The position numbers and the translations under genes are program-made. From Mesorhizobium comanense (GTDB lineage: Bacteria; Pseudomonadota; Alphaproteobacteria; Rhizobiales; Rhizobiaceae), in NCBI RefSeq assembly GCF_005503535.1, contig NZ_SCNN01000013.1, forward strand, positions 62,001 to 126,000: a stretch of 64,000 nt of DNA, written 5' to 3'. The first letter of the stretch is position 1, and each line of letters begins with the position of its first letter. Of the stretch, positions 19,713-28,460 are shown piece after piece. The notes under the pieces are model-generated. The model saw nothing but the letters and a program-made list of their open reading frames with translations, was not told the origin of the DNA and made no database searches.

Positions 19713-21209
19713 TCAGTTCATCGTCGGGATGACGAACTCGGCACCATCCTTGATGCCGGACGGCCAGCGGGACGTCACCGTCTTGGTCTTGGTATAGAAG
19801 CGGAACGCATCCGGCCCGTGCTGGTTGAGGTCGCCGAACGAGGACGCCTTCCAGCCGCCGAACGTGTAGTAGGCGATCGGAACAGGGATCGGCACGTTGA
19901 CGCCGACCATGCCGACCTGGACACGGCTTGCGAAGTCACGCGCGGCGTCGCCGTCGCGGGTGAAGATGGCGACGCCATTGCCCATCTCGTGGTCGTTGGC
20001 GAGTTGGATGGCATTCTCATAGGTCGGCGCACGCACCACCGAGAGCACCGGTCCGAAGATTTCTTCCTTGTAGATGCGCATGTCCGATGTGACGTTGTCG
20101 AACAGGCAACCGCCCATATAGTAGCCGTTCTCGTAGCCCTGCATCTTGAAGCCGCGGCCGTCGACGACCAGCTTGGCGCCTTCCTTGACGCCGGTGTCGA
20201 CGTAACCCTTGATACGCTCCAGCGCCTGCGCCGTCACGACAGGCCCGAAATCGGCCGAGGAATCCGTCGACGGGCCGACCTTCAGGCTTTCGACGCGCGG
20301 GATCAGCTTTTCCATCAGCCGGTTGGCGGTGTCGTTGCCGACCGGAACGGCCACCGAGATCGCCATGCAGCGCTCGCCCGCCGAGCCGTAGCCGGCGCCG
20401 ATCAGCGCGTCGACGGTCTGGTCCATATCGGCGTCGGGCATGATGATCATGTGGTTCTTGGCGCCGCCGAAGCACTGCACGCGCTTGCCGGCGGCGGTGC
20501 CGCGCGAATAGATGTAGTGCGCGATCGGCGTCGAGCCGACAAAGCCGATGGCCTTGATGTCGGGATCGTCGAGGATGGCGTCGACCACATCCTTGTCGCC
20601 GTTGACGACGTTGAGGATGCCTGCCGGCAGACCGGCCTCGAGGAACAGTTCGGCGATGCGCAGCGGCACGCCCGGGTCCCGCTCCGACGGCTTCAGGATA
20701 AAGGCATTGCCGCAGGCGATTGCCGGCGCGATCTTCCACAGCGGGATCATCGCCGGGAAGTTGAACGGCGTAATGCCGGCGACGACGCCGAGCGGCTGGC
20801 GCATCGAATAGACATCGATACCGGGGCCGGCGCCGTCGGTGAACTCGCCCTTCATCATGTGCGGTGCGCCGATGCAGACTTCGACCACTTCGAGTCCGCG
20901 CTGGATGTCGCCCTTGGCGTCGGCGATGGTCTTGCCATGCTCGCGCGCCAGGATGTCGGCCAGTTCGTCATAGTCGCGGGCGACCAGTTCGAGGAACTTC
21001 ATCAGCACGCGTACGCGGCGCTGCGGGTTGGTGGCGGCCCATTTCGGCTGCGCCGCCTTGGCGTTCTCGACCGCCGCGCGCAGTTCAGCCTGCGAGGCGA
21101 GCGCCACCGTGCCGCGCACGGAACCGTCCATCGGCTGCATCACATCCTGCTTGCGGCCGCTGGTGCCGGCGACGCGCTTGCCGCCGATGAAATGACCGTA
21201 TTCGATCAT
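19713..21209 (-). CDS. mmsA: CoA-acylating methylmalonate-semialdehyde dehydrogenase
   Basis: A 498-residue aldehyde dehydrogenase-fold enzyme converting (methyl)malonate semialdehyde to propionyl-CoA or acetyl-CoA with NAD and CoA; used in valine and inositol breakdown. Catalytic Cys is in GSAGERCMAISVAVP. Where hydrolytic family members have the Glu-containing ELGGK loop, this protein reads FGGAKNHMII, as expected for the CoA-dependent branch. GGGAGAGAAATC precedes ATG 21209. It is divergent from a LysR gene. Its terminator lies unusually far away behind a second copy of its own tail. Confidence 0.94.
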   Translation of the reverse strand: MIEYGHFIGGKRVAGTSGRKQDVMQPMDGSVRGTVALASQAELRAAVENAKAAQPKWAATNPQRRVRVLMKFLELVARDYDELADILAREHGKTIADAKGDIQRGLEVVEVCIGAPHMMKGEFTDGAGPGIDVYSMRQPLGVVAGITPFNFPAMIPLWKIAPAIACGNAFILKPSERDPGVPLRIAELFLEAGLPAGILNVVNGDKDVVDAILDDPDIKAIGFVGSTPIAHYIYSRGTAAGKRVQCFGGAKNHMIIMPDADMDQTVDALIGAGYGSAGERCMAISVAVPVGNDTANRLMEKLIPRVESLKVGPSTDSSADFGPVVTAQALERIKGYVDTGVKEGAKLVVDGRGFKMQGYENGYYMGGCLFDNVTSDMRIYKEEIFGPVLSVVRAPTYENAIQLANDHEMGNGVAIFTRDGDAARDFASRVQVGMVGVNVPIPVPIAYYTFGGWKASSFGDLNQHGPDAFRFYTKTKTVTSRWPSGIKDGAEFVIPTMN

Positions 21210-21574
21210 GATTTCTCTCCCTGTTTTGGTGATGGTCCATTCTCCGCCTTTGAGGGCCGGATGGCAACGCGAGGAAGAACGCAACCGTTGTGCGGAAATT
21301 GGACAACAACAGCTGGGTGTGCATTAATTGCCGCAAATGATGAGTTGCCCTGAAGGCTGAAGCTTGCGTTCCTTCACACCCCCCTCTGTCCTGCCGGACA
21401 TCTCCCCCGCAAGGGGGGAGATTGGCAGTTTCGTTGATGGCGCTGCTCCTCAGGCGTTGGTGATTGGCGAAAGCAAACGTGGCACCCGATCTCCCCCCTT
21501 GCGGGGGAGATGGCCGGCAGGCCAGAGAGGGGTGGGCAGGAATTCGACGCTCGTCGATTGGCAGGACCACCCCG
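21210..21574. other. Intergenic region between mmsA and its divergent LysR gene
   Basis: 365 bp, of which 158 bp are an inverted-repeat element (21377-21534). The promoters of mmsA and the LysR gene must share the remainder. No further gene is supported. Confidence 0.7.
21377..21534. repeat. 158-bp element with 46-bp terminal inverted repeats
   Basis: The left arm 21377-21422 and the right arm 21489-21534 match as inverted repeats at 43 of 46 positions. Each arm also contains its own small palindrome around CTCCCCCGCAAGGGGGGAG. No reading frame lies inside, so it is a non-autonomous, MITE-like or REP-like intergenic element of the kind seen in many copies in Mesorhizobium-type genomes (from memory; not searched). 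Confidence 0.85.
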
Positions 21575-22456
21575 ATGAACTGGGATGACGTCCGCATCTT
21601 CCTCGCCGTGGCGCGGGCCGGCCAGATCCTTGGCGCGGCGAAACGGCTGGAGCTCAACCATGCCACCGTTTCGCGCCGCATCGCCGCGCTCGAGGAGGCG
21701 CTGCGCACGAAACTCTTCCGCCGGCTGACCACCGGCAGCGAGCTGACGCCGGCCGGCGAGCGCTTCCTCGACATCGCCGAGCGCATGGAAGGCGACATGA
21801 TCGCCGCGCGCTCGACGATATCGGGCGAAGGCGACGACGTCTCCGGAACCGTGCGCATCGGTGCGCCGGACGGCTTTGGCGTCGCCTTCCTGGCCAAGCG
21901 GCTCGGCGAGCTGACAGCCCTGCACCGCGAACTCACCATCCAGCTCGTACCGGTGCCGCGCTCCTTTTCCCTCTCGCGGCGCGAGGCCGACATCGCCATC
22001 ACGGTCGAGCGGCCGACAGAAGGCCGGCTGGTGGCGGGAAAGCTGGTCGACTACACGCTCGGCCTGTTCGCCTCCCGCGCCTATGCCGACGCCAATGGTT
22101 TGCCCAGGACCGCCGCCGAACTCTCCCGGCATACGCTGATCGGCTACGTGCCGGACCTCATCGTCAGCCCTTCGCTCGACTATGCCGCCGAATTCAGCCC
22201 GGACTGGCGCACCAGCTTCGCCATCTCCTCGGCCCTCGGCCAGGCCGAGGCGGTGCGCTCTGGCGCCGGCATCGGCATCCTGCACACATTCGTCGCCCGT
22301 TCCATGCCGGAGCTTGTGCCGGTCGACATCGTTGCACCCATTCGCCGCGCCTACTGGCTGGTCTACCATGAATCGGTAAGGCCGCTGCGCAGGGTCCAGA
22401 TCGTTGCCTCCTTCATCACCAAAGCGGTGGAGCGGGAACGTGGCCTGTTCAGTTGA
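21575..22456 (+). CDS. LysR family transcriptional regulator
   Basis: A 293-residue regulator with an N-terminal winged helix (MNWDDVRIFLAVARAGQ..., HTH AAKRLELNHATVSRRIAALE) and a periplasmic-binding-like effector domain. It is divergent from mmsA, which makes mmsA its likely target. ATG 21575 starts exactly where LysR proteins normally begin; the longer frame reads through the repeat element. Confidence 0.9.
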   Translation: MNWDDVRIFLAVARAGQILGAAKRLELNHATVSRRIAALEEALRTKLFRRLTTGSELTPAGERFLDIAERMEGDMIAARSTISGEGDDVSGTVRIGAPDGFGVAFLAKRLGELTALHRELTIQLVPVPRSFSLSRREADIAITVERPTEGRLVAGKLVDYTLGLFASRAYADANGLPRTAAELSRHTLIGYVPDLIVSPSLDYAAEFSPDWRTSFAISSALGQAEAVRSGAGIGILHTFVARSMPELVPVDIVAPIRRAYWLVYHESVRPLRRVQIVASFITKAVERERGLFS

Positions 22457-22474
22457 TCTAACAACCAGCGAGAT

Positions 22475-23044
22475 TCAAGGCGCGTCAAGAATGAACGAAT
22501 TCACCACACGCTCAGCCTTGTCCGCCATCGGCGCCCACATCTGCGCCACCTGCTCGAGGCTCGTGCCCATCACTGTGCAATTCACATAACCGTAGCGCGG
22601 GCCTCGGACCGAGAACGCAAATCTGGAATGACCGTAAAAAGTGGCACTCTCGGCCTGAACCGTGAAGTCCACGTCGGCCAAGCGAACAGGGTAGCCGTCG
22701 GGAAACCTTGCCAGCCTGTCATTGGTGAAATCGGCCGTGCTGAATGAAGAGCCTATCGTCTTTTTCCAATTGCTCATCGACCAGCCCTCCATGAATTTGC
22801 CCGTATCGGACGGCGAGCCCGGTGCCGATTTATCGTAAAGGGAAGCCGATACCATGCAGGTTAGATCAGCGGATTTTACGCTCAGCCGTATCTGCTCGTC
22901 GGAAGGCTGCTCGTTTATCCATCCGTCCGGAACAGTGAGTGAAAATCCGTTCTCGTGATCATGAAAGGTCTTGTCTTCGGCAGTGGCCCCGGAGGCGTAG
23001 AACAGAAATCCCAAAGCCATGGTCAGAAAGCAGAAACGCATCAT
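22475..23044 (-). CDS. Secreted protein of unknown function
   Basis: A 189-residue protein with signal peptide MMRFCFLTMALGFLFYASGATA and a mature domain starting with a FSLTVPDGW motif, seen in periplasmic beta-sandwich proteins of the DUF1795/PsbP-like kind. Three Cys remain in the mature part. It converges with the LysR gene (18 bp apart) and is divergent from the PLA2-like lipoprotein gene. Function unknown; family link is tentative. Confidence 0.75.
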   Translation of the reverse strand: MMRFCFLTMALGFLFYASGATAEDKTFHDHENGFSLTVPDGWINEQPSDEQIRLSVKSADLTCMVSASLYDKSAPGSPSDTGKFMEGWSMSNWKKTIGSSFSTADFTNDRLARFPDGYPVRLADVDFTVQAESATFYGHSRFAFSVRGPRYGYVNCTVMGTSLEQVAQMWAPMADKAERVVNSFILDAP

Positions 23045-23231
23045 AATTCTCGCGAAATGCTAAGGGAGACAATGCACGGGTTAAATGGAATTCGAACATA
23101 TCACAATTGGGCGATACACATGGCCTTCCACTTGCCACAAAACCAGCCGGTGTGGCATCAGGCACGCGGTCGTCGGCGCGGGCACGATAGCCGGCGTGGG
23201 GAAGTCGTTCAGAAAGCTGGCGCGGAAAGAC

Positions 23232-23675
23232 ATGCGAGCCGTTCTTGCCATTCTGCCGCTGTTTTTGCTCTCCGGCTGTGCCAATCCATGGACGAAAGTG
23301 CCGGAGGCTGATCTGCCCAAGCCAATCCGCTATGCCATGGCGCGCCCCTCGCCTTTCGTCATCGGCAATTATTGCGGGCCGGGCACCCGCACCGGCGACC
23401 TGTCGGCCCGGCCGGTCGACCGTCTCGACGCGGTCTGCCAGGTCCATGACGCCTGCTATATCGCACAGCATGACCATTGCGACTGCGACGGCGCCCTCGT
23501 CGCCTCGGCAAGAACGATCCGCGACGACAGGACTGCGCCCCGCGGGATGCGGAGCGAGGCGGAGCTGCTCATCGCCACCTTCGCCATACCGGTCTGCAGG
23601 ATCTTCCCGCATGGCTTCATGCCGCCGCGCGATCCCGCGCAGTTGAGTGCCATGAAGGCCGGGGTTGCGGGATGA
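23232..23675 (+). CDS. Lipoprotein with phospholipase A2-like motif
   Basis: A 147-residue lipoprotein: signal peptide with lipobox LSGC (lipidated C16). It then carries the secretory phospholipase A2 pattern, a Ca-loop-like YCGPGT (residues 47-52) and the active-site helix AVCQVHDACY with catalytic His72-Asp73 and flanking cysteines. Expected at the outer or inner membrane facing the periplasm, cleaving the sn-2 acyl chain. ATG 23232 gives a proper signal peptide; the upstream in-frame ATG does not. Its stop overlaps the next gene by four bases (ATGA). Activity is inferred from motifs only. Confidence 0.78.
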   Translation: MRAVLAILPLFLLSGCANPWTKVPEADLPKPIRYAMARPSPFVIGNYCGPGTRTGDLSARPVDRLDAVCQVHDACYIAQHDHCDCDGALVASARTIRDDRTAPRGMRSEAELLIATFAIPVCRIFPHGFMPPRDPAQLSAMKAGVAG

Positions 23676-25831
23676 CGGGCCGCACGGCGATCCAGAGCGC
23701 TCTGGTCTGGCTGGCTCTTGCGGCCCTCGCCGGCTGTGCCGGCGCAGGCCGGGATGCCTGCGACCTCCTGCCGGGGCAGGAAGCCTGCGGGCGGCCTTCG
23801 CTCTCCGCCACGACACCGGGGCCCGGGACCGCGACGGCCCAGTTCTTCGGCGATACGGACACCGGCGACTATGAAAAGCGCTTCCTGGCGCTGCTCGCCG
23901 ACAGCCAGATCGGCGCCATGGATCGCGCCAACGGCACGGGCCCGTTCGGACGCAATCGCAGGGATGTCCAGAACGCTGATTTCCAGGCGACCTATTCGAC
24001 GCTGCAGCGGCTTGCCGGCGCGCTTGCCACGCCGCATCTGCCGCCGGCGGCCGGCCCCGGCGGCGACGGCCATTTCGCCGGGCGCTGGCGGGTGTCGCGG
24101 CAGACACTCTATATCGACGCGGCAGCCAGGCCCCAGGCCGACAAGACGTTCGAATTTTCCGGCCTGCAGGCACGCAGCGTGGAGATCGTCGTACGCCAGG
24201 CGGGCAAACAGCCGGCCGAGATCGAGGGCAGTTGCGACGGCGCGCTGGCGATCCGCGCCGCCGGCGCCTCGCGCACGATCGCCGCCGGTACGGCATTCCG
24301 CTTCCGCCTGTCGGGCGAGGACGACACGGTCAGCCTGTTCCCGGCCGACGGCCTGACCCGCTGCACAGCGCTGATCCGTTCCAGTCTTGCTCCGAAAGGC
24401 GCCGCGCTCACCATTCTGCGCGAGGAGACCACCGATCCTGCCATCGCCTCCTTCGACAGCCGCTACCAGCGTTGCCCCGTTCCCACCGGAGGTGGCCTCG
24501 ACCCGCTCGAACGCGTCTTCTATGCCAGCCGCTGGCTGTCGCAGACCTGCGCCATGCCGATCGGGCAGCCCAGGCTGCTGCGCAAATCCCGCGACGGCTT
24601 CAACGCCAAGGTCGAAGCGCTGCTGGGCGCTCCGCTGTCCGACGCGGCAATCGACAAGGGCGATCCGGAATTGCCGCTCGATTTCTCCAGGGCGCCGAGG
24701 CTGAAGCTGATCTATCTGTCCTCGCTCGAATTCAAGGCGGATTTTTCCGGCCGCATCATCGAGCGGTTGATCCGCCATCATGCGGCGCTTGGCACCAAGG
24801 TGCGCATCATGGTCACCGATGTGTTGGAGCGCGAGAAGGACGATGCCATGCTGCACCGGCTGGCGGCCGAATTCCCCAATGTCGAATTGCAGGAATATCG
24901 CTGGCGGGCCGACCATGGCGCGCCCATCGACGAACAGATCTCGCAACTGCACAAGGTCCTGCACATCAAGATGCTGGCGACGCTGGCGCAGGACCCGGCG
25001 CGCTCGCGCGCCATCATCGGCGGCCGCAACATTCATGACGGCTTCCTGTTTCACCAGCCGATCGACCTGTCGCGCTATCCCGACCTGCAGCAATACGGCA
25101 AGACCGACGGCTTTTCGCTGAACTACTATTCGAACTGGAGCGATTTCGACATCGAGTTCGCCGACAGGACGACCGTTGAGACGCTTGCCGCGCACCTGTC
25201 GACCGTATGGCTGCGCGACGCCGACACCAACCTGTCGCGCCCCTTCTCCATCCCGGTTCGCGCCGCTGGCCACCCCCGGGGCAATGCCCGGCATTTCATC
25301 TCGGTGCCCTACGAAGACGGCCACGCGCTGGAGACTTACTTCATCGAACTGGTCGATGCCGCCCGGCATCATATCCAGATCGTCAACCCGTACCTCAATC
25401 TGACGCCCAGCCTAGCCCGCGCCTTCGACCGGGCGCTCGCCCGAGGCGTCAGGATCGACATTGTCGGCCGCATCGATCTCAAGGGCGATATTGGCGGCAA
25501 GTTCCTCACCGCGCTCAACAAGCTGTTCGTCGAGAAATATGGCGACCGCATCGACATCCGCGAATTCAAGGCGCCCGATGTGGTCCTGCACTCCAAGATC
25601 ATGATGATCGACGAAAGGCTCGTCGCCATCTCCTCGGTCAACCTCAACAACCGCAGCTTCTTCCACGATTCCGAGAACGGCATGACGGTGCTCGATCCGG
25701 CCTTCTACACCAGGATGAAGCCGATCTACGACGACTATCTCGCCCATTCGAACCCCGTCGCCACCAATGTGACGATCCCGTGGGCGTACAGGTTGCTGTT
25801 CGACGAGGTCTGGGTCCGGGAAGCCTTCTGA
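23672..25831 (+). CDS. Phospholipase D/cardiolipin synthase-like lipoprotein
   Basis: A 719-residue protein with lipoprotein signal (ALAGC) and, in the C-terminal half, two HKD repeats typical of the PLD superfamily. The second is complete: H640-S-K642...D647 with SSVNLNNRSF. The first reads H431-I-K433 but lacks the usual Asp five residues on, although GGRNIHDGF follows. The N-terminal 250 residues match nothing I know. It begins inside the stop codon of the PLA2-like gene (ATGA overlap), so both are made together; one may act on diacyl lipids and the other on head groups or on the lyso product. Confidence 0.85.
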   Translation: MTGRTAIQSALVWLALAALAGCAGAGRDACDLLPGQEACGRPSLSATTPGPGTATAQFFGDTDTGDYEKRFLALLADSQIGAMDRANGTGPFGRNRRDVQNADFQATYSTLQRLAGALATPHLPPAAGPGGDGHFAGRWRVSRQTLYIDAAARPQADKTFEFSGLQARSVEIVVRQAGKQPAEIEGSCDGALAIRAAGASRTIAAGTAFRFRLSGEDDTVSLFPADGLTRCTALIRSSLAPKGAALTILREETTDPAIASFDSRYQRCPVPTGGGLDPLERVFYASRWLSQTCAMPIGQPRLLRKSRDGFNAKVEALLGAPLSDAAIDKGDPELPLDFSRAPRLKLIYLSSLEFKADFSGRIIERLIRHHAALGTKVRIMVTDVLEREKDDAMLHRLAAEFPNVELQEYRWRADHGAPIDEQISQLHKVLHIKMLATLAQDPARSRAIIGGRNIHDGFLFHQPIDLSRYPDLQQYGKTDGFSLNYYSNWSDFDIEFADRTTVETLAAHLSTVWLRDADTNLSRPFSIPVRAAGHPRGNARHFISVPYEDGHALETYFIELVDAARHHIQIVNPYLNLTPSLARAFDRALARGVRIDIVGRIDLKGDIGGKFLTALNKLFVEKYGDRIDIREFKAPDVVLHSKIMMIDERLVAISSVNLNNRSFFHDSENGMTVLDPAFYTRMKPIYDDYLAHSNPVATNVTIPWAYRLLFDEVWVREAF

Positions 25832-25842
25832 CGCCGGGCCCG

Positions 25843-27099
25843 CTATTTCAGATAGCGCTCCTGCGCCAGGGCACGCGCATCGATATCCGGCACCCGGTTC
25901 GAGATGATGTCGGCCAGCACCTTGGCCGAGCCGCAGGCCATGGTCCAGCCGAGCGTGCCGTGGCCCGTATTGAGATAGAGATTGGAAAGCTCGGTGCGGC
26001 CGATCAGCGGCGGCCCGTCCGGTGTCATCGGCCGCAGCCCGCACCAGAACGTCGCTTCGCGCATGGCGCCTGAGCCTGGAAAGAGATCGCCGACCGAATG
26101 TTCCAGCGTGCGCCGCCGCGATTCGTGCAGCCGAAGGTCGAAGCCGGAAATCTCGGCCGTCCCGCCGACGCGGATGCGGTCCCCCAGCCGGGTGATCGCC
26201 ACCTTGTAGGTTTCGTCCATGACCGTCGAGACCGGAGCCAGCGCCGCATCCTTGATCGGAACGGTGATCGAATAGCCCTTCACCGGATAGACGGGGATCG
26301 GGCGCTTCATCTTGCGCATGAAGCCCGCCGAATAGCTGCCCAGCGCCATGACATAGGCGTCGGCGGTCCTCCAGCCCTTGCTGGTGCTGAGATTGGCGAC
26401 GCGGTTGCGGCTGCGCAGGATGCGGTAGATCGTCATGTCGTATTCGAACTTCACGCCGCGCGCGATGCACAGTTCGGTCAGCCTGTCGGTGAACATCTTG
26501 CAGTCGCCGGTCTCGTCATGCGGCAGTCTCAGGCCGCCGACGAATTTCTCGCGCACGCCGGCCAGCGCCGGCTCCGCCGCGATGCAGCCGTCCTGGTCGA
26601 GAATTTCGTAGGGCACGCCATATTTCTTCAGCACCTCGACATCGCCAGACGTGCCGTCGAGCTGCTTTTGCGTGCGAAACAGCTGCAGCGTGCCTTGGGT
26701 GCGCTCGTCGTAGCTGATGCCGGTCGCCTCGCGCAGCGCCTTCAGCGTGTCACGGCTGTATTCAGCCAGCGGCACCATGCGCGACTTGTTGAGCGCATAG
26801 CGCTCGGCCGTGCAGTTGCGCAGCATCTTGACCAGCCAGGTCCACATATGCGGGTCGAAAGCCGGCCGCACCACCAGCGGGCCATGCTTCATCAGGAGCC
26901 ATTTGATCGCCTTCAGCGGAATGCCGGGCCCGGCCCAGGGCGAGGCATAGCCGGGCGAAATCTCGCCCGCATTGGCGAAGCTGGTTTCCAGCGCCGGACC
27001 CTTCTGGCGGTCGACCACCGTCACCTCGTGGCCGGCCTCGGCGAGATAATAGGCCGTGGTCACCCCGATGACGCCACTGCCCAGCACCATGATCTTCAT
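25843..27099 (-). CDS. dadA: D-amino acid dehydrogenase
   Basis: A 418-residue FAD enzyme that oxidatively deaminates D-alanine and other D-amino acids and feeds the electrons to the respiratory chain at the inner membrane. MVLGSGVIGVTTAYYLAEAG is the FAD Rossmann motif; SFANAGEISPGYASPWAGPG and the C-terminal GHGTLGWTMACGSA are family hallmarks. AAGGAG precedes ATG 27099, and a 20-bp hairpin lies just above it. Alanine racemase is encoded 1.4 kb upstream on the same strand, the usual partner in L-alanine catabolism. Confidence 0.94.
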   Translation of the reverse strand: MKIMVLGSGVIGVTTAYYLAEAGHEVTVVDRQKGPALETSFANAGEISPGYASPWAGPGIPLKAIKWLLMKHGPLVVRPAFDPHMWTWLVKMLRNCTAERYALNKSRMVPLAEYSRDTLKALREATGISYDERTQGTLQLFRTQKQLDGTSGDVEVLKKYGVPYEILDQDGCIAAEPALAGVREKFVGGLRLPHDETGDCKMFTDRLTELCIARGVKFEYDMTIYRILRSRNRVANLSTSKGWRTADAYVMALGSYSAGFMRKMKRPIPVYPVKGYSITVPIKDAALAPVSTVMDETYKVAITRLGDRIRVGGTAEISGFDLRLHESRRRTLEHSVGDLFPGSGAMREATFWCGLRPMTPDGPPLIGRTELSNLYLNTGHGTLGWTMACGSAKVLADIISNRVPDIDARALAQERYLK

Positions 27100-27113
27100 T
27101 GTTCAACTCCTTG

Positions 27114-27133
27114 CATCGGTCATGAGACCGATG
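27114..27133. promoter_or_regulatory. Perfect hairpin in front of dadA
   Basis: CATCGGTC (27114-27121) and GACCGATG (27126-27133) form an 8-bp stem with a 4-nt loop, ending a few bases before the dadA ribosome binding site. It could be an operator or an RNA hairpin affecting dadA translation; there is no T-tract for a terminator. Confidence 0.45.
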
Positions 27134-27209
27134 GCCGCGCCTTGCGATTTGCGCATGATCCCGGACGAAAATCGATCCCCATCCCCGGGCTCATGCGCTG
27201 TGGACTGTT

Positions 27210-27749
27210 TCACGCCGCGGAGGGGCCGGGGTCGTCATTGTCTGTCTGCCGCATTCCACCGGTTCCGCCAAGAGGCCGGACGCAGGTTGCGGCGCTGTAG
27301 ACAAGTTTCAGGCCTGGACGCCGCTCGCCCGCCAGCGCCCGCTCGCTCGCGGCACGCCGCGCGGCCTCGGGCTGGTAGAGCACCGTCTTGACGCTGATCC
27401 ACTCGCGCCTGCCGCCGGCGTGTTCGAGCGACACCGTCTGCCCCTGCGCCATGCCGAGCATGCAGAGCCCCCGCCGCGTCGCCACCGACAGGCTGGAGCC
27501 GACCGGCCCACGCATCTCGTTCTGCACCAGCGTGCGGGTCTCGGCCATACCGGCATCGATTGTGAAGACCACCCTGCTGTTCAATGTCACGATATCGGGC
27601 TCTATCCTGTCGGCCGGCACGACTTCGGCGCTGGCGAGCTTTTGCTCCATCATCGGGACCATCGGATCCGCGAAGGCCCGTCGGCGCTCCAGCAGAACTT
27701 CCAGCACGGCGAAATCCTTCCTCGTGAGGCGGCAAACGGTTCTTGTCAT
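27210..27749 (-). CDS. GreA/GreB C-terminal domain protein (Rnk-like nucleoside diphosphate kinase regulator), copy 2
   Basis: A 179-residue protein with a helical N-terminus (MTRTVCRLTRKDFAVLEVLL) and the FKBP-like beta domain of GreA-C/Rnk proteins (LNSRVVFTIDAG...). Such proteins may bind the RNA polymerase secondary channel. GGAGG lies 5 nt before ATG 27749, and the gene starts 14 bp after its paralogue stops. The last 40 residues (after LKLVYSAATC) extend past the usual end. The role next to dadA is unknown. Confidence 0.75.
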   Translation of the reverse strand: MTRTVCRLTRKDFAVLEVLLERRRAFADPMVPMMEQKLASAEVVPADRIEPDIVTLNSRVVFTIDAGMAETRTLVQNEMRGPVGSSLSVATRRGLCMLGMAQGQTVSLEHAGGRREWISVKTVLYQPEAARRAASERALAGERRPGLKLVYSAATCVRPLGGTGGMRQTDNDDPGPSAA

Positions 27750-27763
27750 CACGGCCTCCATGA

Positions 27764-28183
27764 TCAGCTTTGGCCGCTTGCTGGCATGTCGACCGCCTCG
27801 ACGGTCACCGACAATTGCCGGCCGCCGCGACCGCTCCAGCACACCGTTTGACCGACGCCGGCACCGATGAGCGCGGTTCCCATCGGCGTCAGCACCGAAA
27901 TCCGGCTTTCGGCAATGTCGGCTTCGCCGGGATAGACCAGCGTGACGCACTGGACATCCCCACCCTCGCCGCGGACCGTCACTGTCGACCCCATCCGCAC
28001 CACGCCGGCCGGCATCGCCGCCGCGTCGGTGACGATGGCCCGGTCCATTTCGAAAAGCAGTTCCTCCGCGGTCTCGGGCGCCCGGTCGAGCAGGCTCCTG
28101 GCAAGGACCGTCAGTCTGTCGTGGTCGGTGTCGGTGATCAAAATCTGGCTGCTGGAGCGCAGTCCCGTCGCTTGATGGTGCAT
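27764..28183 (-). CDS. GreA/GreB C-terminal domain protein (Rnk-like nucleoside diphosphate kinase regulator), copy 1
   Basis: A 139-residue protein with the standard Rnk layout: short helical N-terminus (ILITDTDHDRLTVLARSLL) and a C-terminal GreA-C fold (GSTVTVRGEGG...VLTPMGTALIGAGVGQTVCW). Closer to canonical Rnk in length than its neighbour. AGAGG stands upstream of ATG 28183. It sits between alanine racemase and the second Rnk-like gene, all on one strand. Confidence 0.82.
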   Translation of the reverse strand: MHHQATGLRSSSQILITDTDHDRLTVLARSLLDRAPETAEELLFEMDRAIVTDAAAMPAGVVRMGSTVTVRGEGGDVQCVTLVYPGEADIAESRISVLTPMGTALIGAGVGQTVCWSGRGGRQLSVTVEAVDMPASGQS

Positions 28184-28460
28184 GACAAAACCTCTTGGAT
28201 CGGCGCATCGCACGGATGCACGCTTGTCGCCGCGCTGGCCGCGGCTTGCTGAAAGCCCGCGGCCCCGAACGGCGTTGCAATTTGATGGCGATGATGGATG
28301 TAACAGATGCCCCGGTACGGACGGACGCCTGGATGGCGGCCGCGCCGGGGCTACGATCCCGCGATCGGGCAGACCTTGAACAAGGTTCTGATATGGGCGA
28401 GGTTGCTCATGCACCAAGCCTTGCCGACAGGCACCGGCTTGTCAAGCGCGGCCAAACCGC

